Below, piece after piece: positions 45,001 to 52,445 of a DNA stretch of 64,000 nt (the first letter of the stretch is position 1; every line of letters begins with the position of its first letter). The stretch comes from Streptomyces ortus (GTDB lineage Bacteria; Actinomycetota; Actinomycetes; Streptomycetales; Streptomycetaceae), in contig NZ_JAIFZO010000002.1 in the NCBI RefSeq assembly GCF_026341275.1, forward strand, positions 5,176,118 through 5,240,117, in the 5' to 3' direction. Made by a program: the position numbers and the translations under genes. The notes below the pieces were generated by a model. The model was given only the letters and a program-made list of their open reading frames with translations, ran no database searches and was not told the origin of the DNA.

Positions 45001-45960
45001 CCGGGATCCCCCGGCGGAGTCCTCTCCGCGCGCCCGGGGCACCCTCGCGCCCCTGGCGCCCGCGTCGGTCCGGGACGCGGCCGGCGACTCGGATCGGGAC
45101 GAAGCTCCGGAACCGGACTCCGCCGCCCCACCAGAAACGGCCGAATCTCGCCCCTGCCTCTGCCCCCGCGCCTCCGCCCGTCCCTGCTCCTGTCCCCGCG
45201 CCCGCCTCTGTCCTTCGGCCGCTCCGGACCCTCCGGCGCGCCCGGGGCTCGTCGAATATCCGGCTTCTCCGGGGGCACCCCCCGCTTGCCCCGGCCGTCC
45301 CCGGCCGGGGGCCCCGGCCCCCGTCGGCACCACTCGTACATGCCCCTCGCCGTCCGGCGCGGTCTCCAGGATGTCGGCCGGCTCGCCCGCGGGGGCCAGC
45401 AGCAGGGCCGACTCGCCCACCCGCAGCAGCGCGCCCGGCGCGAAGCGCACCGGGCGCTCCCCCACGCGCCTGCCGTCCAGCACCGTGCCGTTCGTGGAGC
45501 CCAGGTCCGCCACCGAGACCTGGCCGTCCGCCTCGACCGTCACGGCGCAGTGCAGCCGGGAGACGTCCGGGTCGTCCAGCGGTACGTCGGCGTCGGCGGA
45601 GCGGCCGATCTCGATCCGGCCGCCGTGCAGCAGATGGACGCCCCCGGCGTCGGGCCCGGCGACCACCCGCAGCTGCGCCGCCGCGGGATCGACATCGGGA
45701 CCGGGCTGCGCGGGGGACCCCAGGGACAGCACGGCGCCGTCCATCAGGGGAGGCTCACCCAGCGTGCAGCGCTGTGCGTCGAGCCGCTCCGCCTCCGCGT
45801 ACAGCACCCCGGGGCCCTCGCCCCCGACCGCCGAGGCGAGCCCGGAGGCCACCGCCGCGAGCGCGGTCCCCGCGGGTGCCGTGACCAGCACGTCGCAGGA
45901 CGCGGGGCGTCCGTCGGGGCGCGTCCCCAGCGGGTCTACGACGGTCAGCCGGATCTGCAT
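42055..45960 (-). CDS. FHA domain protein with FtsK/EssC-like ATPase domain
   Basis: 1301 residues. Order: a ubiquitin-like or beta-rich lead (1-95); an FHA domain (about 110-170, GRIEIGRSADADVPLDDPDVSRLHC ... DLGSTNGTVLDG) that binds phospho-threonine; about 300 residues of low-complexity Gly/Ser/Arg/Pro; an EssC-type non-catalytic module (about 530-700); and a FtsK/SpoIIIE ATPase fold (about 940-1210) with GPSGSGRTE and RLVVVVDDLDALL. The Walker A lysine is Arg, and I see no membrane helices, unlike EccC/EssC. It is divergent from pkaA and so is a likely partner or reader of that kinase. ATG 45960 begins MQIRLTVVDPLGT. Confidence 0.85.
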   Translation of the reverse strand: MQIRLTVVDPLGTRPDGRPASCDVLVTAPAGTALAAVASGLASAVGGEGPGVLYAEAERLDAQRCTLGEPPLMDGAVLSLGSPAQPGPDVDPAAAQLRVVAGPDAGGVHLLHGGRIEIGRSADADVPLDDPDVSRLHCAVTVEADGQVSVADLGSTNGTVLDGRRVGERPVRFAPGALLRVGESALLLAPAGEPADILETAPDGEGHVRVVPTGAGAPGRGRPGQAGGAPGEAGYSTSPGRAGGSGAAEGQRRARGQEQGRAEARGQRQGRDSAVSGGAAESGSGASSRSESPAASRTDAGARGARVPRARGEDSAGGSRGSGSSGDARGTGASRSGVVPPASETHHGYGTAGWGASGGGAPGSQGHLPTGPHVVPGQGTAPGSERRDAGDRAEYGEPGDGAGYGGEYGGGVGYGVGYGDSGEPYEDDPGADVQGPGEGKRKGTPLRGTSVPRTARKRGLSAWARRLAGSRSEDQDGDAAGYDPYDSYEAPFAEPVALGVPSPERWPDPAALLLAALGPGPRLWERGPGHQETLTVRLGTADRSTPDGSGLLSAVPVTAGLREVGALGLAGPRERLSGLARAVVAQLAALHSPDSLEITLLSTDRARSLEERVAEWSWLGWLPHLRPTHGQDCRLLLAYDREQATARTEELVRRLEDHLTETGRAAERGHGSRSGAGSPDDSGAFAPRPRNPADAGAAPGQDASGAPAPGSRPLARDAHATHLGLPRSGTQGGEPRGRSGRPSWARPDDPSQAGWSGPRTVVVVDGDPGSAGVREAVSRLAAEGPQVGIHVICLAETPAASPSSPVIDTYEEACAVSPAFRECGAVALLSGDVATALRLLRVAPATQTHGSSGSPASSGGPVGHGTVAAVDAVSMAWAERFARALAPLRAEGGAGERHTRVSAPLPQAARLLDELGLARATPASLMARWADAADDPEAVGGRATAVLGAGPRGPVCVDLVGEGPHLLIEGPSGSGRTELLRSLAASLAAAERPDRLGIVLVDGRDGTGSGGSAGRGDGLQVCTDLPHVTTHLGAHDPVRMREFAQSLSAELKRRAELLGRLDFTEWHAGREGPGRVVAQRSAGSASGAAGPSGSSGGAGAAGAGDIDTMSGSTLRLRPAAARPRPDAGPPLPRLVVVVDDLDALLSPALGSPGRPAAGSVVRALEGVARDGERLGVHLVAATGGGVRTDETELARRAGLRVVLEAPGVGAEEPSPGRGRLRAAGPGGRSVPFQGGRVTGRIPRTATLRPTVVPLEWARMGDPPARRPVRELGNGPTDLALLASALDRASRSVSAAEVPSLL

Positions 45961-46114
45961 CGCCGTCAGCGGTCCCTTCTGTCGCGGGCGCCCGCGACGG
46001 GGCTCTCCCACGGTCCCCACCGCGGATTCCCCCACCGCGCACGGGCACGTCGGCCAGTACGGAAAGCATCCTCGCACTTGATACTGACAACACGCCCGTA
46101 CTCCGCCAGCAAGT

Positions 46115-46186
46115 GATCTTGATTGGTCGGCTCTGCCCGCAAAAGTGCCTGACCAATGCCCGGTTGAGACCGCTCACGTCAAGATC
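46115..46186. promoter_or_regulatory. Nested inverted repeats in the FHA gene-pkaA divergent region
   Basis: The outer pair is GATCTTGA (46115-46122)/TCAAGATC (46179-46186); the inner pair is ATTGGTC (46122-46128)/GACCAAT (46151-46157). All lie in the 425-nt gap (45961-46385), which has no gene. They could be a shared operator for both directions. Confidence 0.4.
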
Positions 46187-46385
46187 GGGCAACCAAACCA
46201 CCCGAAGCGAGCGTCTTTTCATCGAACACGTACGGGAAAGCCCCACGTAATGCATGGGTGGGCGGGACGGGGAAAACCGCTGCGCGACGACAACCCGGAG
46301 CCGTGTTCGGCGGCATTACAGTGGGTCGGAACCACCCGTAGCACGGTGGACGGACCAGCCAAGCAAGCAACAGGGAGCGCATGAC

Positions 46386-48071
46386 GTGCGGCCGGTAGGC
46401 AGCAAGTACCTCCTGGAGGAGCCGCTCGGACGCGGCGCCACGGGCACCGTCTGGCGTGCCAGCCAGCGCGAGGCGGCGGGCGCCGAGGCGGCCGTGGCCG
46501 GTCAGCCCGGCGAGACCGTGGCGATCAAGGTCCTCAAGGAGGAGCTCGCGAGCGATCCCGACATCGTGATGCGGTTCCTGCGGGAGCGCTCCGTCCTGCT
46601 CCGCCTGACCCACCCGAACATCGTGCGCGTACGGGACCTCGTGGTCGAGGGTGATCTGCTGGCGCTGGTCATGGACCTGATCGAGGGTCCCGACCTGCAC
46701 CGCTATCTGCGCGAGAACGGCCCGTTCTCGCCGGTCGCCGCGGCCCTCCTCACCGCCCAGGTCGCCGACGCGCTCGCCGCCAGCCACGCCGACGGTGTCG
46801 TGCACCGCGACCTGAAGCCGGCGAACGTCCTGCTCCAGCAGCAGGGCGGCCGGATGCACCCGCTGCTGACGGACTTCGGCATCGCCCGCCTCGCCGACTC
46901 CCCGGGCCTGACCCGGACCCACGAGTTCGTCGGCACGCCCGCGTACGTGGCGCCCGAGTCCGCCGAGGGCCGCCCGCAGACCTCCGCTGTCGACATCTAC
47001 GGCGCCGGAATCATGCTGTACGAGCTGGTCACCGGCCGTCCGCCGTTCGGTGGCGGCTCGGCGCTCGAAGTCCTCCACCAGCACCTGAGCGCCGAGCCCC
47101 GCAGGCCCTCCACGGTCCCCGACCCGCTGTGGACCGTCATCGAGCGCTGTCTGCGCAAGAACCCCGACGAACGGCCCAGCGCCGAGAACCTCGCCCGCGG
47201 TCTGCGTACGGTCGCCGAGGGCATCGGGGTGCACGCGAACTCCGCGCAGATCGCCGCCGCCGAGGCCGTGGGCGTACTCCTCGCCCCGGACCCGGCGCCC
47301 GCCGCCGTGCCCGGCGAGTTCGGCGCCGCCGACCCCACCCAGGTGCTGCCGCAGGGCGCCGCCTCGTACGACCCGAACGGCGCGACCAGCGTCCTGCCGC
47401 ACACCGGCGCGGGCGCGGCCGACCCGACGGCCGTACTGCCCCACCGCGGCGCCGCCGACCCGACGGCCGTGCTGCCGCCGGTGCCGCCGAACCAGCCCGG
47501 GGCGGGCCCCGAGGACCCGCACCCCTGGCAGAACCAGCTCCGCGCGGCCCGCGACCGCAACGAGGCGACGCAGGTGCAGTCGTACCTCGACCCGAACGAG
47601 GACCCGCTGCGCCGCCGCCCGCAGCGGCAGGTAGCCCAGCCGCCCCAGCAGCAGCCGCAGCAGCCGCCGTCCCAGCAGCCGCAGCCGCGCGGACAGCGCA
47701 GGCAGCGGAACCAGCAGCAGCCGCCCCAGAACCAGCAGGGATACGGCTACCCGCAGGGCGGGCAGCAGGGGTACGCCCCTCAGCAGCAGGCCCCCCAGCC
47801 CCAGCGGTACTCCGCGCCGCCGCAGCAGCCCCAGCAGCCCGCGCCGCGTCCGTCGCGCGAGCCCCGGCAGCGCAGCGCCAACCCGATGAAGATCCCCGGA
47901 CTCGGCTGCCTCAAGGGGTGCCTGTTCACGATCGTCATCCTGGTCGTGGCCGGCTGGGCGATCTGGGAGTTCAGCCCGCTGCAGGGCTGGATCGGCACGT
48001 CGAAGGGCTACTGGGAGCAGTTGGGGGACTGGTACGGCAAGGTCTCCGAGTGGGTCGGAAGGCTCAACTGA
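46386..48071 (+). CDS. pkaA: Eukaryotic-type Ser/Thr protein kinase PkaA
   Basis: 561 residues. The kinase domain (about 7-270) has GRGATGTVW, the ATP-anchoring K48 in VAIKVL, catalytic loop HRDLKPANV (H140-R-D142), DFGIARL and the APE-type VAPES. Then come three-fold ADPT(Q/A)VLP repeats, a ~150-residue Gln/Pro-rich stretch (about 410-500), and a single membrane helix (LFTIVILVVAGWAIWEF, about 514-530) followed by a short outer tail. It phosphorylates Ser/Thr in the cytoplasm; the outer part is too small for a PASTA-like sensor. The GTG at 46386 begins VRPVGSKYLLEE. It is followed by a second kinase. Confidence 0.92.
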   Translation: MRPVGSKYLLEEPLGRGATGTVWRASQREAAGAEAAVAGQPGETVAIKVLKEELASDPDIVMRFLRERSVLLRLTHPNIVRVRDLVVEGDLLALVMDLIEGPDLHRYLRENGPFSPVAAALLTAQVADALAASHADGVVHRDLKPANVLLQQQGGRMHPLLTDFGIARLADSPGLTRTHEFVGTPAYVAPESAEGRPQTSAVDIYGAGIMLYELVTGRPPFGGGSALEVLHQHLSAEPRRPSTVPDPLWTVIERCLRKNPDERPSAENLARGLRTVAEGIGVHANSAQIAAAEAVGVLLAPDPAPAAVPGEFGAADPTQVLPQGAASYDPNGATSVLPHTGAGAADPTAVLPHRGAADPTAVLPPVPPNQPGAGPEDPHPWQNQLRAARDRNEATQVQSYLDPNEDPLRRRPQRQVAQPPQQQPQQPPSQQPQPRGQRRQRNQQQPPQNQQGYGYPQGGQQGYAPQQQAPQPQRYSAPPQQPQQPAPRPSREPRQRSANPMKIPGLGCLKGCLFTIVILVVAGWAIWEFSPLQGWIGTSKGYWEQLGDWYGKVSEWVGRLN

Positions 48072-48136
48072 GATCCCTGAGGTCCCTGAGGCAGTCGTAG
48101 TACGAGCTTGCCGGCATGCGCTCGCTCCCCCCCCCG

Positions 48137-48169
48137 AATCCCCGGAATCGCGCTGCGGTTCTGGGGATT
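48137..48169 (+). terminator. Hairpin between pkaA and pkaB
   Basis: AATCCCCGGAA (48137-48147)/TTCTGGGGATT (48159-48169), an 11-bp stem with one G-U pair. It lies 65 nt after pkaA, just downstream of a C9 run. Confidence 0.5.
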
Positions 48170-48263
48170 TGTCGACACCTGGGGGGTGATTTCCGTCCCG
48201 GAAGTGAAGGTTGGTGCTTCGGGCGCGTAGTTTTGTCGCCAACACGCGCCCGTAGGAGCAGTC

Positions 48264-49571
48264 TTGGTACGGAAGATCGGCAGCCGGTACACCGCGCACC
48301 AGATCCTGGGACGGGGCAGCGCCGGCACGGTGTGGCTGGGTGAGGGCCCCGAGGGGCCTGTCGCCATCAAGCTGCTGCGCGAGGACCTGGCGTCCGACCA
48401 GGAGCTGGTGGGACGGTTCGTGCAGGAGCGGACGGCCCTGCTGGGCCTCGACCATCCGCACGTCGTCTCCGTGCGCGACCTGGTCGTCGACGGCACCGAC
48501 CTCGCCCTCGTCATGGACCTCGTCCGCGGCACGGACCTGCGGACCCGGCTCGACCGGGAGCGGCGCCTCGCGCCCGAGGCGGCCGTCGCGATCGTCGCCG
48601 ACGTCGCCGACGGGCTCGCCGCGGCGCACGCGGCGGGCGTCGTGCACCGGGACGTGAAGCCCGAGAACGTGCTGCTCGACATGCAGGGGCCGCTCGGGCC
48701 CGGCGGTTCGCACCCCGCGCTGCTCACGGACTTCGGCGTCGCCAAACTCATCGACTCACCGCGGCGCACCCGCGCGACGAAGATCATCGGTACGCCGGAC
48801 TACCTGGCGCCGGAGATCATCGAGGGGCTGCCCCCGCGGGCGGCCGTCGACATCTACGCGCTGGCGACCGTGCTGTACGAGCTGCTCGCGGGCTTCACGC
48901 CCTTCGGCGGCGGGCATCCGGGGGCGGTGCTGCGGCGGCACGTCACCGAGACCGTCGTCCCGCTGCCCGGGATCCCGGAGGAGCTGTGGCAGCTGCTCGT
49001 GCAGTGTCTGGCGAAGGCGCCGGCGTCGCGGCTGCGGGCGTCCGAGCTGGGGGAGCGGCTGCGTGAGCAGCTGCCGCTGCTGGCCGGGATGCCGCCGCTG
49101 GACGTCGACGAGCCCGACGGGGAGGCCGAGGGGGCCTACGAGGACGCGGCGCCCGCCGCCGAGCCGGAGGCGCCGCGGGAGCGGGTGCGGCGCGGGGCCG
49201 TTCCGCTGGTGCCGGGGGCCAAGCCGGACTCGAACCGGGACACGCACACGTCCATGCGGGTGCCGGGGCCGGACGAGCTGGCGGGGTGCGCTGGGTACCG
49301 CGCGGGCGCCCCGGGCGGGGGGGCGCCGCGGCCGGGGTCCGCGCGGCATCGCGCTTCCGCTCGGCGGCGGAGGATCACGTTGGGGGTGGCGGGGTGGCGC
49401 TCGTCGCGGCCGTGGGGGTGGGCGTGGTTGGCCACGTCGGGGAACGACGGGGTGGTTCGCCCTCCGACCAGAGAGCAGCGCGCCTGCCTCTCCCTGACCG
49501 CGGGAGTCCGACACCGCATGGGGGCTCCGCCCCCTGGCCCCCGGTGCGCAGTTCCCCGCGCCCCTGGGTGA
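48264..49571 (+). CDS. pkaB: Ser/Thr protein kinase PkaB, C-terminal membrane segment frameshifted
   Basis: The kinase domain is complete (about residues 1-265): GRGSAGTVW, K36 in VAIKLL, H128-R-D130 in HRDVKPENV, DFGVAKL, APEIIEG. TTG 48264 has an AGGAG site. After an acidic/basic linker the expected transmembrane helix does not appear in this frame (GVAGWRSSRPWG). It is readable one frame over as VALVAAVGVGV, starting at 49395, as if one G is missing from the GGGG at 49391-49394. The last ~17 residues (GAPPPGPRCAVPRAPG) are encoded by an intergenic repeat. The kinase is presumably made but may have lost its membrane anchor, unless the base call is wrong. Confidence 0.8.
   Translation: MVRKIGSRYTAHQILGRGSAGTVWLGEGPEGPVAIKLLREDLASDQELVGRFVQERTALLGLDHPHVVSVRDLVVDGTDLALVMDLVRGTDLRTRLDRERRLAPEAAVAIVADVADGLAAAHAAGVVHRDVKPENVLLDMQGPLGPGGSHPALLTDFGVAKLIDSPRRTRATKIIGTPDYLAPEIIEGLPPRAAVDIYALATVLYELLAGFTPFGGGHPGAVLRRHVTETVVPLPGIPEELWQLLVQCLAKAPASRLRASELGERLREQLPLLAGMPPLDVDEPDGEAEGAYEDAAPAAEPEAPRERVRRGAVPLVPGAKPDSNRDTHTSMRVPGPDELAGCAGYRAGAPGGGAPRPGSARHRASARRRRITLGVAGWRSSRPWGWAWLATSGNDGVVRPPTREQRACLSLTAGVRHRMGAPPPGPRCAVPRAPG
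49517..49567 (+). repeat. Repeat copy forming the pkaB 3' end
   Basis: A ~50-bp unit beginning ATGGGGGCTCCGCCCCCTGG and ending in the GCGCAGTTCCCCGCGCCCC core. A second copy follows at 49590-49641 (73-bp spacing). The first copy supplies the last codons of pkaB. Confidence 0.75.
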
Positions 49572-49622
49572 GTGGGGGTGGGTCTCGTCACGCATGGGGG
49601 CTGCGCCCCCTGGCCCCCGGGT

Positions 49623-49696
49623 GCGCAGTTCCCCGCGCCCCTTCAGGGGTTTCAGGGGTGGAACCCCCGCCCCCTAGGGGGCGCGGGGAACTGCGC
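49623..49696. repeat. Inverted pair of the repeat core, 19-bp perfect stem
   Basis: GCGCAGTTCCCCGCGCCCC (49623-49641) pairs with its exact reverse complement (49678-49696). The 36-nt loop holds a smaller GGGGT/ACCCC stem, and the right side includes the palindrome CGCCCCCTAGGGGGCG (49668-49683). It lies between pkaB and prfB and could stop transcription in either direction. Confidence 0.8.
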
Positions 49697-49801
49697 GGCC
49701 AGCCCCCACCGGCCCGCAGACAAAGGCTTTCGGCCCCCCGGGCGGTTGCGGAGCCCACGGCCAGGGCCGTCCAAGTTGGCGGAGCCGTTACGCTGGGGGG
49801 C

Positions 49802-50908
49802 GTGGCAGTCGTCGATGTTTCCGAAGAGCTCAAGTCCCTCTCCTCGACCATGGAGTCGATCGAGGCCGTCCTGGACCTCGACAAGCTGAGGGCGGACATC
49901 GCCGCGCTCGAGGAGCAGGCGGCGGCGCCGTCCCTGTGGGACGACCCCGATGAGGCGCAGAAGATCACCAGCAAGCTGAGCCACCTCCAGGCCGAGGTGC
50001 GCAAGGCCGAAACCCTCCGCGGACGCATCGACGATCTCAGCGTGCTGTTCGAGATGGCCGAGGAGGAGGACGACCCGGACACCCGTGCCGAGGCCGAGAC
50101 CGAGCTCACCGCCGTCAAGAAGGCCCTGGACGAGATGGAGGTCCGCACCCTGCTCTCCGGGGAGTACGACGCCCGTGAGGCCGTCGTCACCATCCGTGCC
50201 GAGGCAGGAGGCGTCGACGCCTCCGACTTCGCCGAGAAGCTCCAGCGGATGTACCTGCGCTGGGCCGAGCGCCACGGCTACAAGACGGAGCTCTACGAGA
50301 CCTCGTACGCGGAAGAGGCCGGCATCAAGTCGACCACCTTCGCCGTCCACGTCCCGTACGCCTACGGGACGCTCTCCGTCGAGCAGGGGACGCACCGCCT
50401 GGTGCGGATCTCGCCGTTCGACAACCAGGGCCGCCGCCAGACGTCGTTCGCCGGTGTCGAGATCCTGCCCGTGGTCGAGCAGACCGACCACATCGAGATC
50501 GACGAGTCCGAGCTGCGCGTGGACGTGTACCGGTCGTCGGGACCGGGCGGCCAGGGCGTCAACACCACCGACTCCGCTGTCCGGCTGACCCACCTCCCCA
50601 CCGGTATCGTCGTCTCCTGCCAGAACGAGCGCTCGCAGATCCAGAACAAGGCGTCCGCGATGAACGTCCTCCAGGCCAAGCTCCTTGAGCGCCGCCGCCA
50701 GGAGGAGCAGGCCAAGATGAACGCGCTCAAGGGCGACGGCGGCAACTCCTGGGGCAACCAGATGCGTTCGTACGTCCTGCACCCGTACCAGATGGTCAAG
50801 GACCTGCGCACGGAATGCGAAGTCGGAAACCCCGAGGCCGTTTTCAACGGTGAGATCGACGGTTTCCTGGAGGCCGGAATTCGCTGGCGCAAGCAGCAGG
50901 AGAAGTAA
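49802..50908 (+). CDS. prfB: Peptide chain release factor 2
   Basis: A 368-residue class I release factor that reads UGA and UAA and triggers peptide release in the ribosome. SPFDNQGRRQTSF carries the RF2-type SPF anticodon tripeptide, and SSGPGGQGVNTTDSAVRL holds the catalytic GGQ. The N-terminal coiled region (VDVSEELKSLSSTMESIEAVL) and ILPVVEQTDHIEI are typical. Unlike E. coli prfB there is no programmed frameshift: the gene is continuous from GTG 49802, and the frame is by chance open further upstream into pkaB. It is followed by a strong terminator. Confidence 0.97.
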   Translation: MAVVDVSEELKSLSSTMESIEAVLDLDKLRADIAALEEQAAAPSLWDDPDEAQKITSKLSHLQAEVRKAETLRGRIDDLSVLFEMAEEEDDPDTRAEAETELTAVKKALDEMEVRTLLSGEYDAREAVVTIRAEAGGVDASDFAEKLQRMYLRWAERHGYKTELYETSYAEEAGIKSTTFAVHVPYAYGTLSVEQGTHRLVRISPFDNQGRRQTSFAGVEILPVVEQTDHIEIDESELRVDVYRSSGPGGQGVNTTDSAVRLTHLPTGIVVSCQNERSQIQNKASAMNVLQAKLLERRRQEEQAKMNALKGDGGNSWGNQMRSYVLHPYQMVKDLRTECEVGNPEAVFNGEIDGFLEAGIRWRKQQEK

Positions 50909-50937
50909 GCGACTTTCCCGGACGTCGTTTTGTCGAC

Positions 50938-50972
50938 AGGGCAACTGCGGTCCAGTGGACGGCAGTTGCCCT
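50938..50972 (+). terminator. Rho-independent terminator of prfB
   Basis: AGGGCAACTGC/GCAGTTGCCCT 11-bp perfect stem with an inner GTCC/GGAC extension, followed by TTTCT. The remaining gap to the next gene (50973-51222) shows only a probable promoter region. Confidence 0.85.
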
Positions 50973-51222
50973 TTCTGCTGCGCTCTGGTGAGCGATGTGT
51001 GGGTTTTGCATCACACTCACATGACGCTGTGCCGGTCAAAAGACCTTGATCTGGACATCGCGGTCGCAACGGCCTTGACGATGTCTTGAAAGATGGGAAA
51101 GCTGACGCGTGGCATGCGTATTTCTGGGGCGCGTGTGAACCGGGGGCCCCACTGGGCCATCCCCGAGGTCGCGGCCCCGGACGCTGCACCACTGACGATG
51201 AGCTACTGGGGGTAGCAACCAG

Positions 51223-51873
51223 ATGACCAAGAAGACGCGGATCCGGATCGCGCGGATAGCCGCCGGCGCCGTGATCGCCGCCGGTGCCTCTCTGACCGCC
51301 GCCGGTGCCGCCTCGGCGCTCGACGTGGGTGTCGACGTCGCCGGGCTGAACGTCGGCGCCAGCGTCGACGAGGGCGGTGTCGCCGTCGGTATCTCCGCCG
51401 ACGACCCGACGACCCCGCCGCCGACCGACCCGACCGAGATTCCGACGGACCCGCCGACGGACCCGCCCACCACGGACCCCACCGACCCCACGGAGGAGCC
51501 CACCGACCCCACCGAGGAGCCCACTGAGCCCACGGAGGAGCCCACCGACGACCCGACCACGCCCGGCAACGGCGGCGAGAACGGGACCGGCGGCGGGAAC
51601 GGCAACGGCAACAGCAACGGCGGTGGCAACGACAACAGCGCCGACAGCGCCGACGGTGCCGGCTCCCAGGTCGTCGAGCAGGGTGCGGGCAAGGAGAGCC
51701 TGACCGACACCGGCTCGGACACCTCCGCCCAGGGCACCGGCGGCGAGCTGGCCGAGACCGGTGCCGCCGAGAACATCACCTACCTGCTGATCGGCGCCGC
51801 GACGATGATCGCCGGCGGCATCGGCTTCCGTATGCTGCCGCGCCTCGTGAACGGCCGCGGCGCAGCTGCCTGA
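51223..51873 (+). CDS. Secreted LAxTG-anchored sortase substrate with Thr/Asp/Pro-rich repeats
   Basis: 216 residues. The signal peptide (MTKKTRIRIARIAAGAVIAAG ... ASA, cut near residue 32) is followed by a short DVGVDVAGLNVGASVDEGG segment. Then come about 50 residues of PTDPTEEPTDP-type repeats, a Gly/Asn-rich stretch, and a cell-wall sorting signal: LAETG (residues 176-180), hydrophobic NITYLLIGAATMIAGGIGF and a basic tail. LAxTG is the motif recognised by class E sortases in Streptomyces, which join such proteins to peptidoglycan. The proline-rich stalk would extend the short N-terminal domain from the wall. Function beyond that is unknown. Confidence 0.88.
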   Translation: MTKKTRIRIARIAAGAVIAAGASLTAAGAASALDVGVDVAGLNVGASVDEGGVAVGISADDPTTPPPTDPTEIPTDPPTDPPTTDPTDPTEEPTDPTEEPTEPTEEPTDDPTTPGNGGENGTGGGNGNGNSNGGGNDNSADSADGAGSQVVEQGAGKESLTDTGSDTSAQGTGGELAETGAAENITYLLIGAATMIAGGIGFRMLPRLVNGRGAAA

Positions 51874-51914
51874 CGCATGACGTGTGACGCATGACGCATG
51901 AGATGTGACGCGGG

Positions 51915-51945
51915 AAGGGCCCGGAGCCATCGGCTCCGGGCCCTT
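51915..51945 (+). terminator. Rho-independent terminator after the sortase substrate
   Basis: AAGGGCCCGGAGCC (51915-51928)/GGCTCCGGGCCCTT (51932-51945), 14-bp perfect stem, ATC loop, followed by CTTGT. Imperfect TGACGCATGA direct repeats (51872-51911) lie just before it. Confidence 0.9.
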
Positions 51946-52002
51946 CTTGTGAGGTCTACCGACTGACCGACCGCTGTGGGTTCTACCTGGCCCTTGAGCG
52001 GT

Positions 52003-52197
52003 CTATGCGGTCTGGTGGGCCAGCAGGGCCACCGCCGCGATCAGGATGGCGAGCAGCGCGATCAGGGTCATGGGGTTGAGCCCACCGCCCAGGGGGCCCT
52101 CGTTCTGCAGCCGTGCGCGGTTCGCGCGGCACACGGGGCAGCGGCCCTCGTTCACGGGCGCGGCACAGTTCGCGCACACCAGCCGGTCGTACGTCAT
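52003..52197 (-). CDS. Small zinc-ribbon membrane protein
   Basis: 64 residues. Two C-x2-C knuckles (LVCANCAAP at 7-10 and GRCPVCRANR near 20) form a rubredoxin-like zinc ribbon. After a Gly/Pro hinge one hydrophobic helix (MTLIALLAILIAAVALLAHQ) anchors the C-terminus in the membrane, leaving the ribbon in the cytoplasm. Function unknown; it is conserved at this position beside ftsE in Streptomyces. The ATG at 52197 has a strong GGAGGGCGAG site. It is convergent with the sortase substrate gene. Confidence 0.82.
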   Translation of the reverse strand: MTYDRLVCANCAAPVNEGRCPVCRANRARLQNEGPLGGGLNPMTLIALLAILIAAVALLAHQTA

Positions 52198-52445
52198 GCG
52201 CTCGCCCTCCTTGCACCGGTTCAACGGACACAACGCTTTCGGGGACGGATACGTTCCCAGTCCACTGTGCCAGGTTCCGCCAGAAGGTGCGCGGGTTCCC
52301 CTGGGGCGAGGCCCTTTCCTTATGTGCCCGGTACAAATGCCCACAACCCTTGTGCAACCCGCCTCCGCGCCTGCGCGCGCCTACCCGGGTCGCGTAAGGT
52401 CACGCTCATCTAGCCCCCATACCCCCGACGGCCTGTGGTGCATCC

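Noticed and set aside
43795..46116. 773-codon plus-strand frame opposite the FHA gene
   Set aside because: It is the low-complexity shadow of the FHA/FtsK-like gene, whose FHA and Walker motifs fix the real strand.
49286..49801. Extended N-terminus of prfB reaching into pkaB
   Set aside because: The frame is open by chance; family similarity starts at GTG 49802 and the upstream part is repeat DNA and frameshifted pkaB.
51377..51703. Arg/Pro/Thr repeat frame inside the sortase substrate
   Set aside because: It is the +1 shadow of the TDP-rich stalk; the signal peptide and LAETG signal are in the other frame.
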